A stretch of 64,000 nucleotides of DNA from Anseongella ginsenosidimutans (GCF_008033235.1 NZ_CP042432.1:2046001-2110000); one strand, 5' to 3'; shown: positions 42,444 through 50,887, counted from the first letter of the stretch. Numbers and translations are program-made. Notes: a model not told the origin generated them from the sequence alone.

Positions 42444-43026
42444 ATGGGGCATTTGCCTGGAAGAGCCGGACGAAAGCAAAACGGGGGGACTCAGCTTATT
42501 TACGCTTTCAATACCTATAAACTGCTGGAGCAGGATGACGCGGAGCTGGAACGGAGTAAAAACCCCTTTGCTACCGTACTGCTAATTGCCAAGACTGCGT
42601 TGTCCGGGAAAAAGCTGGATGACAAAGCGCTTTACAAAATGAAAATAAAGCTGTTGAAAAACCTCGCAGGTCAACAGCTACCGAAGAAAAAGATTGAAGC
42701 GATAATGCTGTTTCTGACGCATTATATTCGTTTTGAGGATAAGGAGATGAACAGAAGCTTTGAACAATATAAAGACCCAATTAACCAAAAGGAGAAAAAC
42801 AATGGGAATGAAAGAAGCAGTATGTGAAATGTATCGGCTGAATGGCTTGGATGAAGGCCTTGAAAAAGGAATTAGAAAAGGTCGTTTGGAAGCGAGGAGT
42901 GAAGTTGTCAGGAACTTGATCTCGCAGATGGACCTTGATGACCAGCAGGCTGCAAAGCTGGCCGGAGTTTCTGATTCTTTTGTCAAAAAAGTGCGCCGTA
43001 AGCTTAAACAGGAATCCCTTTGCTGA
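42444..43026 (+). pseudogene. Rpn-family (PD-(D/E)XK) nuclease/transposase-like gene, 5'-truncated and frameshifted
   Basis: Two frames carry two consecutive pieces of one protein. The first (42444-42827) has YAFNTYKLLEQDDAELERSKNPFATVLLIAKTAL and FLTHYIRFEDKEMNRSFEQ, the middle part of Rpn-type proteins of Bacteroidota. The second (from about 42763) continues NNIKTQLTKRRKTMGMKEAVCEMYRLNG and ends in SDSFVKKVRRKL, the family's C-terminal tail. The join needs a one-base shift near 42765. The N-terminal nuclease domain is missing. Rpn proteins promote RecA-independent recombination. A programmed frameshift is possible but, with the 5' end also gone, decay is more likely. Confidence 0.75.
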
Positions 43027-43068
43027 TTCACGTGTAGCAAACAACTGTTATGGGGCATGTCTGCGGCT

Positions 43069-43119
43069 AAGTATAGCCAAGTTTTAATTTGGAATAGTTA
43101 TAAATAAGGGCTATACTTG
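43069..43119 (+). promoter_or_regulatory. feoAB promoter with overlapping inverted repeat
   Basis: A -33 TTTG (43088-43091), 20 bases, and a -7 TATACTTG (43112-43119, one base off TAnnTTTG) form a promoter 23-30 bases before the feoA ATG. A perfect 10-bp inverted repeat, AAGTATAGCC (43069-43078) and GGCTATACTT (43109-43118), flanks the -33 element and overlaps the -7 box. An iron-responsive repressor (Fur- or DtxR-type) would be an expected user, but the sequence is not a classical Fur box. Confidence 0.6.
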
Positions 43120-43148
43120 CAGTTCGGAGCAAAATCCAAGACTCGGGT

Positions 43149-43373
43149 ATGAACTTATCGGAATTGCAGAAAGGTCAAACCGGAACCATATCGTCCTTTT
43201 CGGATGAAGAAATGTCGGTTAAGTTGATGGAAATGGGATGCCTGCCGGGAGAACCTGTGCGGGTGGATTACATTGCAGCATTTGGAGATCCCATGGCAGT
43301 TACCGTGGCAGGTTACCAATTGAGCATGCGTAAGAGTGAAGCAGCAACTATCATTTTAACGGCTATAGATTGA
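43149..43373 (+). CDS. feoA: Ferrous iron transport accessory protein FeoA
   Basis: 74-residue cytosolic SH3-like protein that regulates FeoB. MNLSELQKGQTGTISSFSDEE and VKLMEMGCLPGEPVRVDY are the usual FeoA blocks; AFGDPMAVTVAGYQLSMRKSEAATI closes the barrel. The next gene, feoB, begins on a TTG that overlaps its stop codon, so the two are translated together. Confidence 0.93.
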   Translation: MNLSELQKGQTGTISSFSDEEMSVKLMEMGCLPGEPVRVDYIAAFGDPMAVTVAGYQLSMRKSEAATIILTAID

Positions 43374-45484
43374 AAACCTTACTTAGGGTTGCCCTGATTG
43401 GCAATCCCAATACCGGAAAATCCACTGTTTTTAATGATCTTACCGGCCTTAATCAGAAGGTAGGCAATTTTCCCGGCGTCACCATTGATAAGAAAACAGG
43501 GCATTGCACACTTTCCGATACACATGTAGCGGAGGTAATTGATCTTCCGGGCATATACAGTCTATACCCCAAGGCAAAGGACGAAAAGATTGCCTTTGAA
43601 GTACTGGCGGATAAGAAAAACAAACTCTACCCGGACGCCGTCGTGGTAGTGGCTGATGCGTCTAACCTGAAGCGCAACTTGCTGCTTTTTACCCAGGTGG
43701 CTGACCTGAAGATCCCGGTTGTCCTGGCCCTGAACATGATTGATGTAGCGGAGAAGGCAGGGCTAAAGATTGATGTGGACAAGCTGGCCGGCAAACTGGG
43801 CGTACCGGTGGTGCCCTTGAACGCACGGAATAAGCGGGGTATTCCCGAATTGAAGGAAACGATCGCCCGCATTACTCCCGTTCCAACCCAGAATAATACC
43901 ATTAATGTTGAGGAGCTGGAACCGGCATTTCTTGGAGAACTGCAGGAGACGCTTAATATCGGTCATCCCTATGAAGCGCTGCAGGTGGCTAACCAATACA
44001 AGAACCTGCTGTACCTGAATGAAGGGAGCGGTCCTGCCATCGAAAAGCTTATTAAAAAACATGATTTTCAGCCGGGCCGGGTACAGCTCGCCGAAACGGC
44101 TGCCAGGTATAACTATATTGACAGCCTGTTGAAGGAGTGTGTCCGGCAGGAGGTTCCGGCGGCGATAGAGACCTTTACCAGCCGGATTGATAAGATATTA
44201 ACTCATAAGGTCTTTGGCCTGCTCATATTCGTACTGATACTTTTTATCCTTTTTCAGTCCATCTTTTCTTTGGCGGAATATCCCATGTCGCTTATCGAAG
44301 AAGGATTTGCATGGCTTAGCGGCTGGCTGGTTTCCGTTCTTCCCGCTGGCGTGCTTACGGACCTCCTCGTGGACGGGATCGTTGCCGGACTGGGCGGTGT
44401 GGTCATTTTCGTTCCACAGATCATTATTCTTTTCGCTTTCATTGCTATCCTGGAAGACACCGGCTATATGGCCCGCGTTATCTTCCTCATGGACAGGATC
44501 ATGCGAAAGGTGGGCCTTAACGGAAGATCAGTAGTGCCGTTAATCAGCGGTATAGCCTGTGCGGTGCCGGCCATTATGGCAACCAGAAGCATCGAGAACT
44601 GGAAGGACCGCCTGATAACGATCCTGGTTACGCCATTAATGAGCTGTGCAGCCCGTCTGCCGGTATATGTGTTGCTTATCTCCCTGGTCGTGCCCAACGA
44701 ACGGTTATGGGGTGTGTTCAATTTCCAGGGACTTGCCCTGCTATTCATGTACCTGTTGGGGCTGGTAGCGGCTATCGGCGTTGCCTACATAATGAAATTC
44801 ATTATCGGAATGCGCGAACGGTCTTATTTGCTTATGGAAATGCCTATTTACCGCATGCCCCGCTGGTCAAATGTGGGCCTGGTCATGTACGAACGCGCCC
44901 TGGCTTTTGTGGTCCAGGCCGGAAAGGTGATCATCGCCGTTTCCATTATTCTGTGGGTACTGGCTACCTATGGCCCAAGTGACAAGATGCAGGCGGTAGA
45001 GGCTAAATATGCATCGGCTGAAATGCAGGCGGAATTTACTCCGGAAGAAATTGAACATCACATTAGTTCCGAAAAACTTGAGAATTCGTATGCCGGCATA
45101 CTTGGGAAAACCATTGAACCCGTAATAGAGCCCCTTGGATTTGACTGGAAAATAGGAATTGCCCTGATCACGTCCTTTGCTGCGCGGGAAGTATTCGTGG
45201 GAACAATGGCCACTATTTACAGCGTGGAAGCAGACGACAGTCATATGGATTCCGTGCGGGAAAAAATGCTTCAGGCAAGGAACGCCCAAACAGGGCTTCC
45301 AGTATTCACTCTGGCAACCGCGTTTTCATTAATGGTATTTTACGCCTTTGCGATGCAGTGCATGAGTACCCTGGCTATCGTACAGCGGGAAACCAAAAGC
45401 TGGAAATGGCCGGTGATCCAGTTAGTCTATATGACCGGGATGGCTTATCTCGGCAGCCTCATTACCTACCAGCTGTTGAGTTAA
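43370..45484 (+). CDS. feoB: Ferrous iron transporter FeoB
   Basis: 704-residue inner-membrane Fe2+ transporter with an N-terminal G-protein domain. Walker A/G1 GNPNTGKS (10-17), G3 DLPG (around 62-65) and G4 NMID (around 122-125) are present, followed by a helical GDI-like spacer and two gate domains with many membrane helices (IFVPQIIILFAFIAILEDTGYMARVIFLMDR; SGIACAVPAIMATRSIENWKDRL; CAARLPVY). Translation starts at the TTG at 43370, overlapping feoA by four bases. It serves iron uptake under low-oxygen or acidic conditions. Confidence 0.96.
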   Translation: MKTLLRVALIGNPNTGKSTVFNDLTGLNQKVGNFPGVTIDKKTGHCTLSDTHVAEVIDLPGIYSLYPKAKDEKIAFEVLADKKNKLYPDAVVVVADASNLKRNLLLFTQVADLKIPVVLALNMIDVAEKAGLKIDVDKLAGKLGVPVVPLNARNKRGIPELKETIARITPVPTQNNTINVEELEPAFLGELQETLNIGHPYEALQVANQYKNLLYLNEGSGPAIEKLIKKHDFQPGRVQLAETAARYNYIDSLLKECVRQEVPAAIETFTSRIDKILTHKVFGLLIFVLILFILFQSIFSLAEYPMSLIEEGFAWLSGWLVSVLPAGVLTDLLVDGIVAGLGGVVIFVPQIIILFAFIAILEDTGYMARVIFLMDRIMRKVGLNGRSVVPLISGIACAVPAIMATRSIENWKDRLITILVTPLMSCAARLPVYVLLISLVVPNERLWGVFNFQGLALLFMYLLGLVAAIGVAYIMKFIIGMRERSYLLMEMPIYRMPRWSNVGLVMYERALAFVVQAGKVIIAVSIILWVLATYGPSDKMQAVEAKYASAEMQAEFTPEEIEHHISSEKLENSYAGILGKTIEPVIEPLGFDWKIGIALITSFAAREVFVGTMATIYSVEADDSHMDSVREKMLQARNAQTGLPVFTLATAFSLMVFYAFAMQCMSTLAIVQRETKSWKWPVIQLVYMTGMAYLGSLITYQLLS

Positions 45485-45522
45485 ATCCGGGATACTGCCG
45501 GTAAGGTACAGATCGTTTGTGC

Positions 45523-46134
45523 ATGGACAATATCAGCAAGCTTTCCACCTATATTCCTGAAAAGGCTGCACCGGTAATTGCCAGCTGGATTGACGTATAT
45601 AAAGCGCAGCTAAAGATTACCCGCCGCCGCAGTACGAAACTCGGCGACTACCGCCACCCCTATAATGGCCATCCCCATCGCATTTCCGTCAATCACGATC
45701 TGAATCCCTATGCTTTCCTGGTCACCCTTGTCCATGAGTTTGCACACCTGGTTACCTGGAATCACCATGGAAACAACGTCCAGTCGCATGGAAAGGAATG
45801 GAAGGGCTTCTTCCGCCGGATGATGCAGCCTTTCTTAGCCGCCGATATTTTCCCCGAAGATATCCGGGCAGCCCTTGCCCGTTACCTCGAAAACCCGGCA
45901 GCAGCCAGCTGTACCGACCTGACCCTCCTTCGAACCTTACGGAAACACGACTCGAAACCCGCCGGGACCCTGGCCGTGGAACAGCTCCCCGAAGGCGCGC
46001 TGTTCGTTCTCAATGGGACCCGCACCTTCCGGAAAGGCCCCCGCCTGCGCAAACGCTATCGCTGCACCGAAGTCAAAACCGGTCGCATCTATTTATTCAA
46101 TCCGCTGGCGGAAGTGACCTTGACGGAAAAGTGA
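45523..46134 (+). CDS. SprT-like domain zinc metalloprotein
   Basis: 203 residues from the ATG at 45523. An SprT-like domain fills residues about 15-110, with zinc-binding HEFAH (LVTLVHEFAHLVTW) and a downstream SHGKEWKGFFRRMM block, the usual third ligand region. SprT-like proteins are predicted metallopeptidases; eukaryotic relatives (SPRTN) digest DNA-protein crosslinks, but the bacterial role is poorly known. The C-terminal 90 residues (KRYRCTEVKTGRIYLFNPLAEV) resemble a short beta domain without the classical zinc-ribbon cysteines. It follows feoB by 38 bases. Confidence 0.85.
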   Translation: MDNISKLSTYIPEKAAPVIASWIDVYKAQLKITRRRSTKLGDYRHPYNGHPHRISVNHDLNPYAFLVTLVHEFAHLVTWNHHGNNVQSHGKEWKGFFRRMMQPFLAADIFPEDIRAALARYLENPAAASCTDLTLLRTLRKHDSKPAGTLAVEQLPEGALFVLNGTRTFRKGPRLRKRYRCTEVKTGRIYLFNPLAEVTLTEK

Positions 46135-46161
46135 GTTGCGCAAACTCATACGATAAAATAG

Positions 46162-46539
46162 ATGCAAAAAACGCCAGTTATGTTAAATCCGATAAAAAAT
46201 AAAGATGAGTACGAGGATGCACTTGCTCAAACATATAGTTTGATGCAAAAGGATATTCGTTCCGACTCTAAAGAGTCCGATGAACTGGAGGTTTTGTCTA
46301 TTCTGATAAAAGAGTACGAAAACAAGTGGTACCCCGTTCCCAGGGCCAATCCGCTGGAGGCAATAAAATTCCGAATGGATCAAATGAATTTGTCGGAATC
46401 GGAGTTATCGTCAATTCTGGGATACCGTTCCAGGAAATCTGAAATTTTGTCCGGTAAGCGAAAGCTAAGCTTGGCGATGATTCGAAAATTGACGGAGACG
46501 CTACGTATTCCCGCGGAAGTATTAATTCAAGCGTATTAA
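46162..46539 (+). CDS. HigA-type antitoxin / XRE-family regulator without a visible toxin
   Basis: 125 residues. Residues about 8-65 have the HigA N-terminal form (MLNPIKNKDEYEDALAQTYSLMQ ... DELEVLSILIKEYENKWYPVPRANPLEAIKFRM) and residues 70-125 a XRE-type HTH (SESELSSILGYRSRKSEILSGKRKLSLAMIRKLTETLRIPAEVLIQ). HigA normally pairs with a HigB mRNA interferase whose gene usually precedes it. Upstream here is the SprT-like gene and no HigB; nor is one seen downstream. It may have lost its toxin or serve as a regulator. An ATG at 46180 is an alternative start. Confidence 0.85.
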   Translation: MQKTPVMLNPIKNKDEYEDALAQTYSLMQKDIRSDSKESDELEVLSILIKEYENKWYPVPRANPLEAIKFRMDQMNLSESELSSILGYRSRKSEILSGKRKLSLAMIRKLTETLRIPAEVLIQAY

Positions 46540-46585
46540 TTCAACAGTTAATAGCCACTCAATTTAGTATTAGTGCTTGTACTTC

Positions 46586-46786
46586 CTATTCCTCCAGGGA
46601 ATCCAGGATTAATTGCTGCGATTTTTCTAAACCTGCTGCATATTGCTCGTCCAGGTCTTCGTGTTTCAATGAATGGCTAATTTTTTGAAGCACATCTGTA
46701 ATTACCGATGATATTTTTCCAGCGTTCATCGCCAGCTGTGCTTCGTGATCGTCTTCTGGTAAATTAAATTCGATAGTTGCTTTCAT
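46586..46786 (-). CDS. Small acidic protein of unknown function
   Basis: 66 residues (MKATIEFNLPEDDHEAQLAMNAGKISSVITDVLQKISHSLKHEDLDEQ...). No recognised catalytic domain. The start MKATIEFNLPEDDHEA is similar to a widespread small-protein family often found near phage and mobile genes. It begins 2 bases after the stop of the retropepsin-like gene in the same direction, so the two are co-transcribed. It is a believable gene because of the tight spacing and conserved N-terminal style, but function is unknown. Confidence 0.65.
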   Translation of the reverse strand: MKATIEFNLPEDDHEAQLAMNAGKISSVITDVLQKISHSLKHEDLDEQYAAGLEKSQQLILDSLEE

Positions 46787-46788
46787 AA

Positions 46789-48246
46789 CTAATAATAGTA
46801 AGTGAGTTCCGTGAAGTCCGCGGGTTGGTAGTCTTTTTTGAGTACATGATCGGCCGGTTTCCGGGGAAGGAACATGTATTCCAGTCTGTCAGGAGCAAAT
46901 TCGAAGAAGGCGCCGGTAGCAATATACGGGAAGCCCAGGGGGATGCCGGTAAGGTTCCAAACGGTGTCGGGAAAGGACCTGAAACGATATTCACGTCGTA
47001 ATTTAACGGAGAGAATACTGTCCCCTCGTTTCACTTTTATTTCAGCATGAGGCAGCGTTTTATTAAAGTTTTCGATGATGATCTCGTGGAAAGAAGGGAT
47101 TAATTTAAAGGCTGGAAATCTTGTCAATGGCCCTTTCCGGAGGATTTCCCTCCTATAAAAAGAGGGCTCTCCGTTGATAAAGGAGGACCTGTTGATAGCT
47201 AATACTGTATCGTTAACGCGGAGGTCTTTTACCTGCTCCATCCTGGCAATCCGGCTAATGCGGGGAATGGAGTCTTTTGATAATTGCAGGCCCATGCTGT
47301 TCACGTTCAGCGCAATTTGGCTTAAATAATCATACGTCTTGCGCTGTTTGTTTCCAAGATAAAGTTTCCGGCCGGGATAATCCAGGATCACATAATCAAA
47401 ACGCATCAGGAAGTCCATTCCCACTGTGGCCGTAGGAAGGCTTGTAAATTGAATGATCTCATTTGTAAGCGTATGATTACCCGCCTGCAGTGTGGCTTCT
47501 ACGTACCAGGTAGAGTCCATTTTCGGGACATAGTTGGCCGCCAGGAAAAGATTATTTTTGTTGACGCTGGTGACACCTCGCCAGAAAACCGCCATTTTTT
47601 TCAGCTGAGGCATGGAATTGAAAGCGCGGCTGTTAATACACGTAAAATAATCGCTTCCAGTATCGATCATCAGGTCAATATCCACATTATTGATCCGTAA
47701 GGTGATAACGGGGCAACTGCTTTGTAGCACAAAGGGAATGCCATCAGCAGTATTTACCCCAAAACTTTTACTGCTTTTTGCGGCGTATATTTTCCTTTCG
47801 TTGAAATCAATTTTCCAGGCGAGCCTTCTCAGGATATTTCCGCCTATTATCCCATCATACTTTATGTCCCGCTGCTTATACCTGCTTAAAGCTGAAAACG
47901 TTGTTCTTCCTACACGAAACGTGTCCAGCGCGACCCGGTTTGCCGGATAAGAGTCTCCAAAGACATCTTTAAACGGGTCTGCGCTTATCACCTCTTTTAC
48001 AGGAATAGGCATATCAAGGAGCGTAGTATGAGCGCCGCTGTCAAAAATGAAGTGATAAACCTTGCCGGCTATTTCAACCGCTACCAGCGGCGTGCTGCTG
48101 GAATCATAGCTTAACGCCAGCGTATCAATTTCCCGGTCCGGCGGGAAAATCATGGTCGGATCAGGCTTGGTATTACAAGCGCCCAGAAACAAAACGAGTG
48201 GAATACAAAAAAGGAAAACAAACTGATGAGCGTAGAATTTCTTCAT
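46789..48246 (-). CDS. Retropepsin-like aspartic protease-family lipoprotein with PDZ-like tail
   Basis: 485 residues, lipobox LFLGAC (Cys24). Two aspartic protease active-site motifs are on one chain, FIFDSGAHTTLLD (Asp69) and LMIDTGSDYFTC (Asp195), each in a retropepsin-like half (about 50-160 and 175-300). The C-terminal part (about 325-420; VKDLRVNDTVLAINRSS) resembles a PDZ domain. Proteins of this build are common in Bacteroidota and are predicted periplasmic peptidases; activity is unproven. No partner in the glycan loci; the downstream small protein shares the transcript. Confidence 0.82.
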   Translation of the reverse strand: MKKFYAHQFVFLFCIPLVLFLGACNTKPDPTMIFPPDREIDTLALSYDSSSTPLVAVEIAGKVYHFIFDSGAHTTLLDMPIPVKEVISADPFKDVFGDSYPANRVALDTFRVGRTTFSALSRYKQRDIKYDGIIGGNILRRLAWKIDFNERKIYAAKSSKSFGVNTADGIPFVLQSSCPVITLRINNVDIDLMIDTGSDYFTCINSRAFNSMPQLKKMAVFWRGVTSVNKNNLFLAANYVPKMDSTWYVEATLQAGNHTLTNEIIQFTSLPTATVGMDFLMRFDYVILDYPGRKLYLGNKQRKTYDYLSQIALNVNSMGLQLSKDSIPRISRIARMEQVKDLRVNDTVLAINRSSFINGEPSFYRREILRKGPLTRFPAFKLIPSFHEIIIENFNKTLPHAEIKVKRGDSILSVKLRREYRFRSFPDTVWNLTGIPLGFPYIATGAFFEFAPDRLEYMFLPRKPADHVLKKDYQPADFTELTYYY

Positions 48247-48339
48247 AGATCCGTGTTTAGGTTCAACTACCGGCTATATCCCTAATATACAATATAATTG
48301 TAAATATAATAGCAAAACGCAGGGCTCTTACCACCTGCC

Positions 48340-49668
48340 TTACTGTTTTCCGAAGGCAGCTTCAATTTCTTCCAGCGTTTTACCTTTGGTTTCCGGTACA
48401 TAGCGCCAGAGGAAGAGGAAGTAAATAAAGCATATCCCGGCGAACAGCAGAAAGGTCTGTACGGGGGCCAGTACTTCTATCAGGACGGGGAAGGCATAAG
48501 CCAGGGCAAAGCAGGCGGTCCACAGGGCAAAGGTGGCTACGGACACGGCCATGCCGCGAACGCCATTGGGGAATATCTCGGAGATCAGCACCCAGGTAAC
48601 CGGGGCCAGGGTGGTGGCGTAGGTGGCAATAAAGGCGAGTACGACCAGGGTGAGCCAGTAGCCTTCAAACAGGTTGAAATGGAAACAGGCGGCGATCAGG
48701 AGCAGGAATAATGCCATGAGCGAGGAACCGGCCAGCATCATCTTCTTCCGGCCGGCTTTGTCAACCAGCTGCATTGCCAGCAGGGTAAACAGGAGATTAA
48801 TTATTCCAATGAGGATCTGCTGAAATAGCTGGTCGTTGACCTGCATGCCGGCTTGTTCGAAGATGACGGGTGCGTAAAAGAAGACTGCGTTAGCGCCGGA
48901 AATTTGCTGGAAGACAGCGATCCCGATGCCAAGAAACACAATAAAGCGGATACCTTCTTTAATCAGGTCGGCAAACCGGGCTTTTACAAGCGTTTGGAAA
49001 AGACTGCTCCGGACAGCTTGAACTTCCTGCTCTATGGCAGCAGGCCCGAGCAATTTTGCCAGGACATTCCGGGCCTGGCCTTCCTTGCCATGCGCAAGCA
49101 GCCAGCGGGGGCTTTCCGGGACAAGGAAAACAAAGAAAAAGAATAATACAGACGGAAGGGCGCCCGAGGCAAACATCCAGCGCCAGTTATTGTCCCAGCC
49201 GGCCAGAAAATAGTTGGACAAGTAGGCCAGCAAAATGCCAATGACAATGGCCAGCTGATTGATCGAGACCATTTTTCCTCTTATTGCCGGGGGGCTTACT
49301 TCGGCAATATACAGGGGAGAGAGCATGGATGCAGCACCCACGCCGAAACCGGCCACGATGCGCCATAATACCAGTTCCCCTTCACTTGCCGCCAGACCCA
49401 TCATTAAAGAAGAAAGGGCAAAAATCAGCGCGGAAAGGATCAGGGGCTTTTTTCGCCCAAAGCGGTCAGTGAGCCAGCCGGTGGCCAGCGCGCCGAACAT
49501 GCAGCCCACGTAAAGGCTGCTCCCCACCCAGCCAAGGCCGGCGGCATCCAGGTTAAAATGGGGCTGGATAAACGGGATTGTCCCGGAAAAAATAGCGATG
49601 TCAAATCCGAAAAGCAGGCCTCCGAAGGCGGCCACCAGGCTGATCAGCCAGATATAGGTTTGGTTCAT
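48340..49668 (-). CDS. Sugar porter family MFS transporter
   Basis: 442 residues from the ATG at 49668 (an upstream in-frame start would add 15 residues). Twelve membrane segments and the sugar porter signatures are visible: GGLLFGFDIAIFSG (about 18-31), DRFGRKKPLIL loop, IAEVSPPAIRGKMVSINQLAIVIG, FFVFLVPESPRWLLAHGK, DKAGRKKMML, and a closing VPETKGKTLEEIE. These import monosaccharides by proton symport or facilitated diffusion. It lies behind the araC-type gene on the same strand, with its own operator-like direct repeat overlapping the araC stop codon. It probably imports the sugar released by the GH2-GH30 locus. Confidence 0.93.
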   Translation of the reverse strand: MNQTYIWLISLVAAFGGLLFGFDIAIFSGTIPFIQPHFNLDAAGLGWVGSSLYVGCMFGALATGWLTDRFGRKKPLILSALIFALSSLMMGLAASEGELVLWRIVAGFGVGAASMLSPLYIAEVSPPAIRGKMVSINQLAIVIGILLAYLSNYFLAGWDNNWRWMFASGALPSVLFFFFVFLVPESPRWLLAHGKEGQARNVLAKLLGPAAIEQEVQAVRSSLFQTLVKARFADLIKEGIRFIVFLGIGIAVFQQISGANAVFFYAPVIFEQAGMQVNDQLFQQILIGIINLLFTLLAMQLVDKAGRKKMMLAGSSLMALFLLLIAACFHFNLFEGYWLTLVVLAFIATYATTLAPVTWVLISEIFPNGVRGMAVSVATFALWTACFALAYAFPVLIEVLAPVQTFLLFAGICFIYFLFLWRYVPETKGKTLEEIEAAFGKQ

Positions 49669-49719
49669 GCTGTTTTTAATTTGTGACCGTGAGGCTAAAT
49701 TACCGGATAGCAAGTACTT

Positions 49720-49755
49720 GAAAATGGAGGATTCCCGCGAAAAGATGGATTATTT
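49720..49755 (-). promoter_or_regulatory. AraC-type direct repeat operator upstream of the MFS gene
   Basis: Read on the minus strand: AAATAATCCAT, 12 variable bases, ATCCTCCATTTTC. The same two blocks with the same 12-base gap lie at 50807-50842 upstream of the DUF5107 gene. The ATAATCCAT and ATCCTCCAT halves are direct repeats offset by 21 bp, the known spacing of AraC half-sites. A -7-like TAATTTAG follows 17 bases after the element, and the MFS ATG follows 51 bases after it. The element overlaps the araC gene's stop codon. Confidence 0.75.
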
Positions 49756-50665
49756 ACCGGCCCTGGCGCTTCCCGGGCCGTTCGTCATTCAATTGCCAGC
49801 GCAGCCGGTACTCTTTTGGCGATACGCCCATGTTTTCCTTGAATATCCTTGAAAAATAATAGGGGTCTTCAATGCCGGTGGCAACGGCCACTTCGTAAAT
49901 ACGCAGGTCCGTAAAATGCAGCAGCTGGCAGGCTTTCTGCATTTTCAGGTGATTAAAATATTCGATGGGCGAAAACCCTGTTTTCTTGTGGAAGAGACCC
50001 GAAAAATGCGAGATCGACAAATGTACATGATCGGCTATTTGTTTTAGGGTGAGCGCCTCCCCGATGTGCTGTTTCAGAAAAAGAATGGAGGAATCAATGG
50101 CGTCGGGCTGTTCCCTGGGAGCAGTAAGGTTAAATTTGTCGTTATAGATAAAGGCGGTAAGGAAGCCGGAGAAATTAAGCGCAACATATTCCAGGTTATC
50201 TTTACTGTAACCCAATTGCAACACCTGGTAAATATTCCTGAACAGATTAATATAGGAGTCATTGTACTGCACGGCATTTCGCTGCCTGAGCATGCGGCGG
50301 TACAGTAGTTCGCTTAAATGATCAGCCAGCTTTCCCTTGAAATGCGCCCAGTAAATGGTCCAGGGCTGCTCTTCTGAAGCCCAGTAAACATGCTCCCGGC
50401 CCTGGGGGACGATCAGGTATTCATTCGGGTTGATCTGAAACTCTTTTTTTCCGAGGGAGCAATGGCCGCAGCCGCTCACGCAATAGATCAGGATATGCTC
50501 CTCGGCCCCTTCCGGCCGTTCCCTGTAATGGAATTTTGCCCGCGGGTAATAACCAATATCGGTAATATGAAGATCCTGGATCACGGGCAGGGCTTCTGAT
50601 TGGCGTACGACGTTTTTAGGAAGCACAATGGCCTCCTGCCCTTCAAATCCTTCTTTCTTTTTCAT
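49754..50665 (-). CDS. AraC-family transcriptional activator
   Basis: 303 residues. An N-terminal cupin-type sensing domain (about 20-170; HYRERPEGAEEHILIYCVSGCGHC, YLIVPQGREHVYWASEEQPWTIYWAHFKG) and a C-terminal double HTH (about 195-300; AIDSSILFLKQHIGEALTLKQIADHVHLSISHFSGLFHKKTGFSPIEYFNHLKMQKACQLL). The sensor type binds sugars in AraC, RhaS and MelR. Its neighbours are a sugar MFS gene (same strand, downstream) and a glycosidase operon (opposite strand, upstream). Two matching direct-repeat sites in its flanks (49720-49755 and 50807-50842) fit a local regulator that activates both. Confidence 0.92.
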   Translation of the reverse strand: MKKKEGFEGQEAIVLPKNVVRQSEALPVIQDLHITDIGYYPRAKFHYRERPEGAEEHILIYCVSGCGHCSLGKKEFQINPNEYLIVPQGREHVYWASEEQPWTIYWAHFKGKLADHLSELLYRRMLRQRNAVQYNDSYINLFRNIYQVLQLGYSKDNLEYVALNFSGFLTAFIYNDKFNLTAPREQPDAIDSSILFLKQHIGEALTLKQIADHVHLSISHFSGLFHKKTGFSPIEYFNHLKMQKACQLLHFTDLRIYEVAVATGIEDPYYFSRIFKENMGVSPKEYRLRWQLNDERPGKRQGR

Positions 50666-50806
50666 TTTCGGGCTGCATTACTATAAACTTTGCATTGCGC
50701 GAGACAAAATAACTGCGGTTACCATCCTTTACAGTTTACGCAGTTGGTGGTTTAGGAAAGGGCGTTTTTACACCCGGGTTTGCAGGAAACCCTTGTAAAA
50801 ATAGGA

Positions 50807-50842
50807 AAATAATCCATGATAAAACAAGGATCCTCCATTTTC
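50807..50842 (+). promoter_or_regulatory. AraC-type direct repeat operator upstream of the DUF5107/GH2-GH30 operon
   Basis: AAATAATCCAT (50807-50817), 12 variable bases, ATCCTCCATTTTC (50830-50842). The two half-sites ATAATCCAT and ATCCTCCAT are 21 bp apart. The element's TTTT end takes the place of a -33 box, and TAACTTCG (one base off TAnnTTTG) follows 18 bases later, as expected of an activator site overlapping the -33. The likely ATG is 45 bases downstream. A short GGGTTT/AAACCC hairpin (50776-50792) lies just upstream. Confidence 0.75.
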
Positions 50843-50887
50843 CCGGGCGCGTACAGGAATTAACTTCGGTTATTGAAATCAAAACGC

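Noticed and set aside
42444-43026. Programmed frameshift as in insertion sequences
   Set aside because: No slippery heptamer is evident near the join, and the 5' nuclease domain is also missing, so decay is the simpler explanation.
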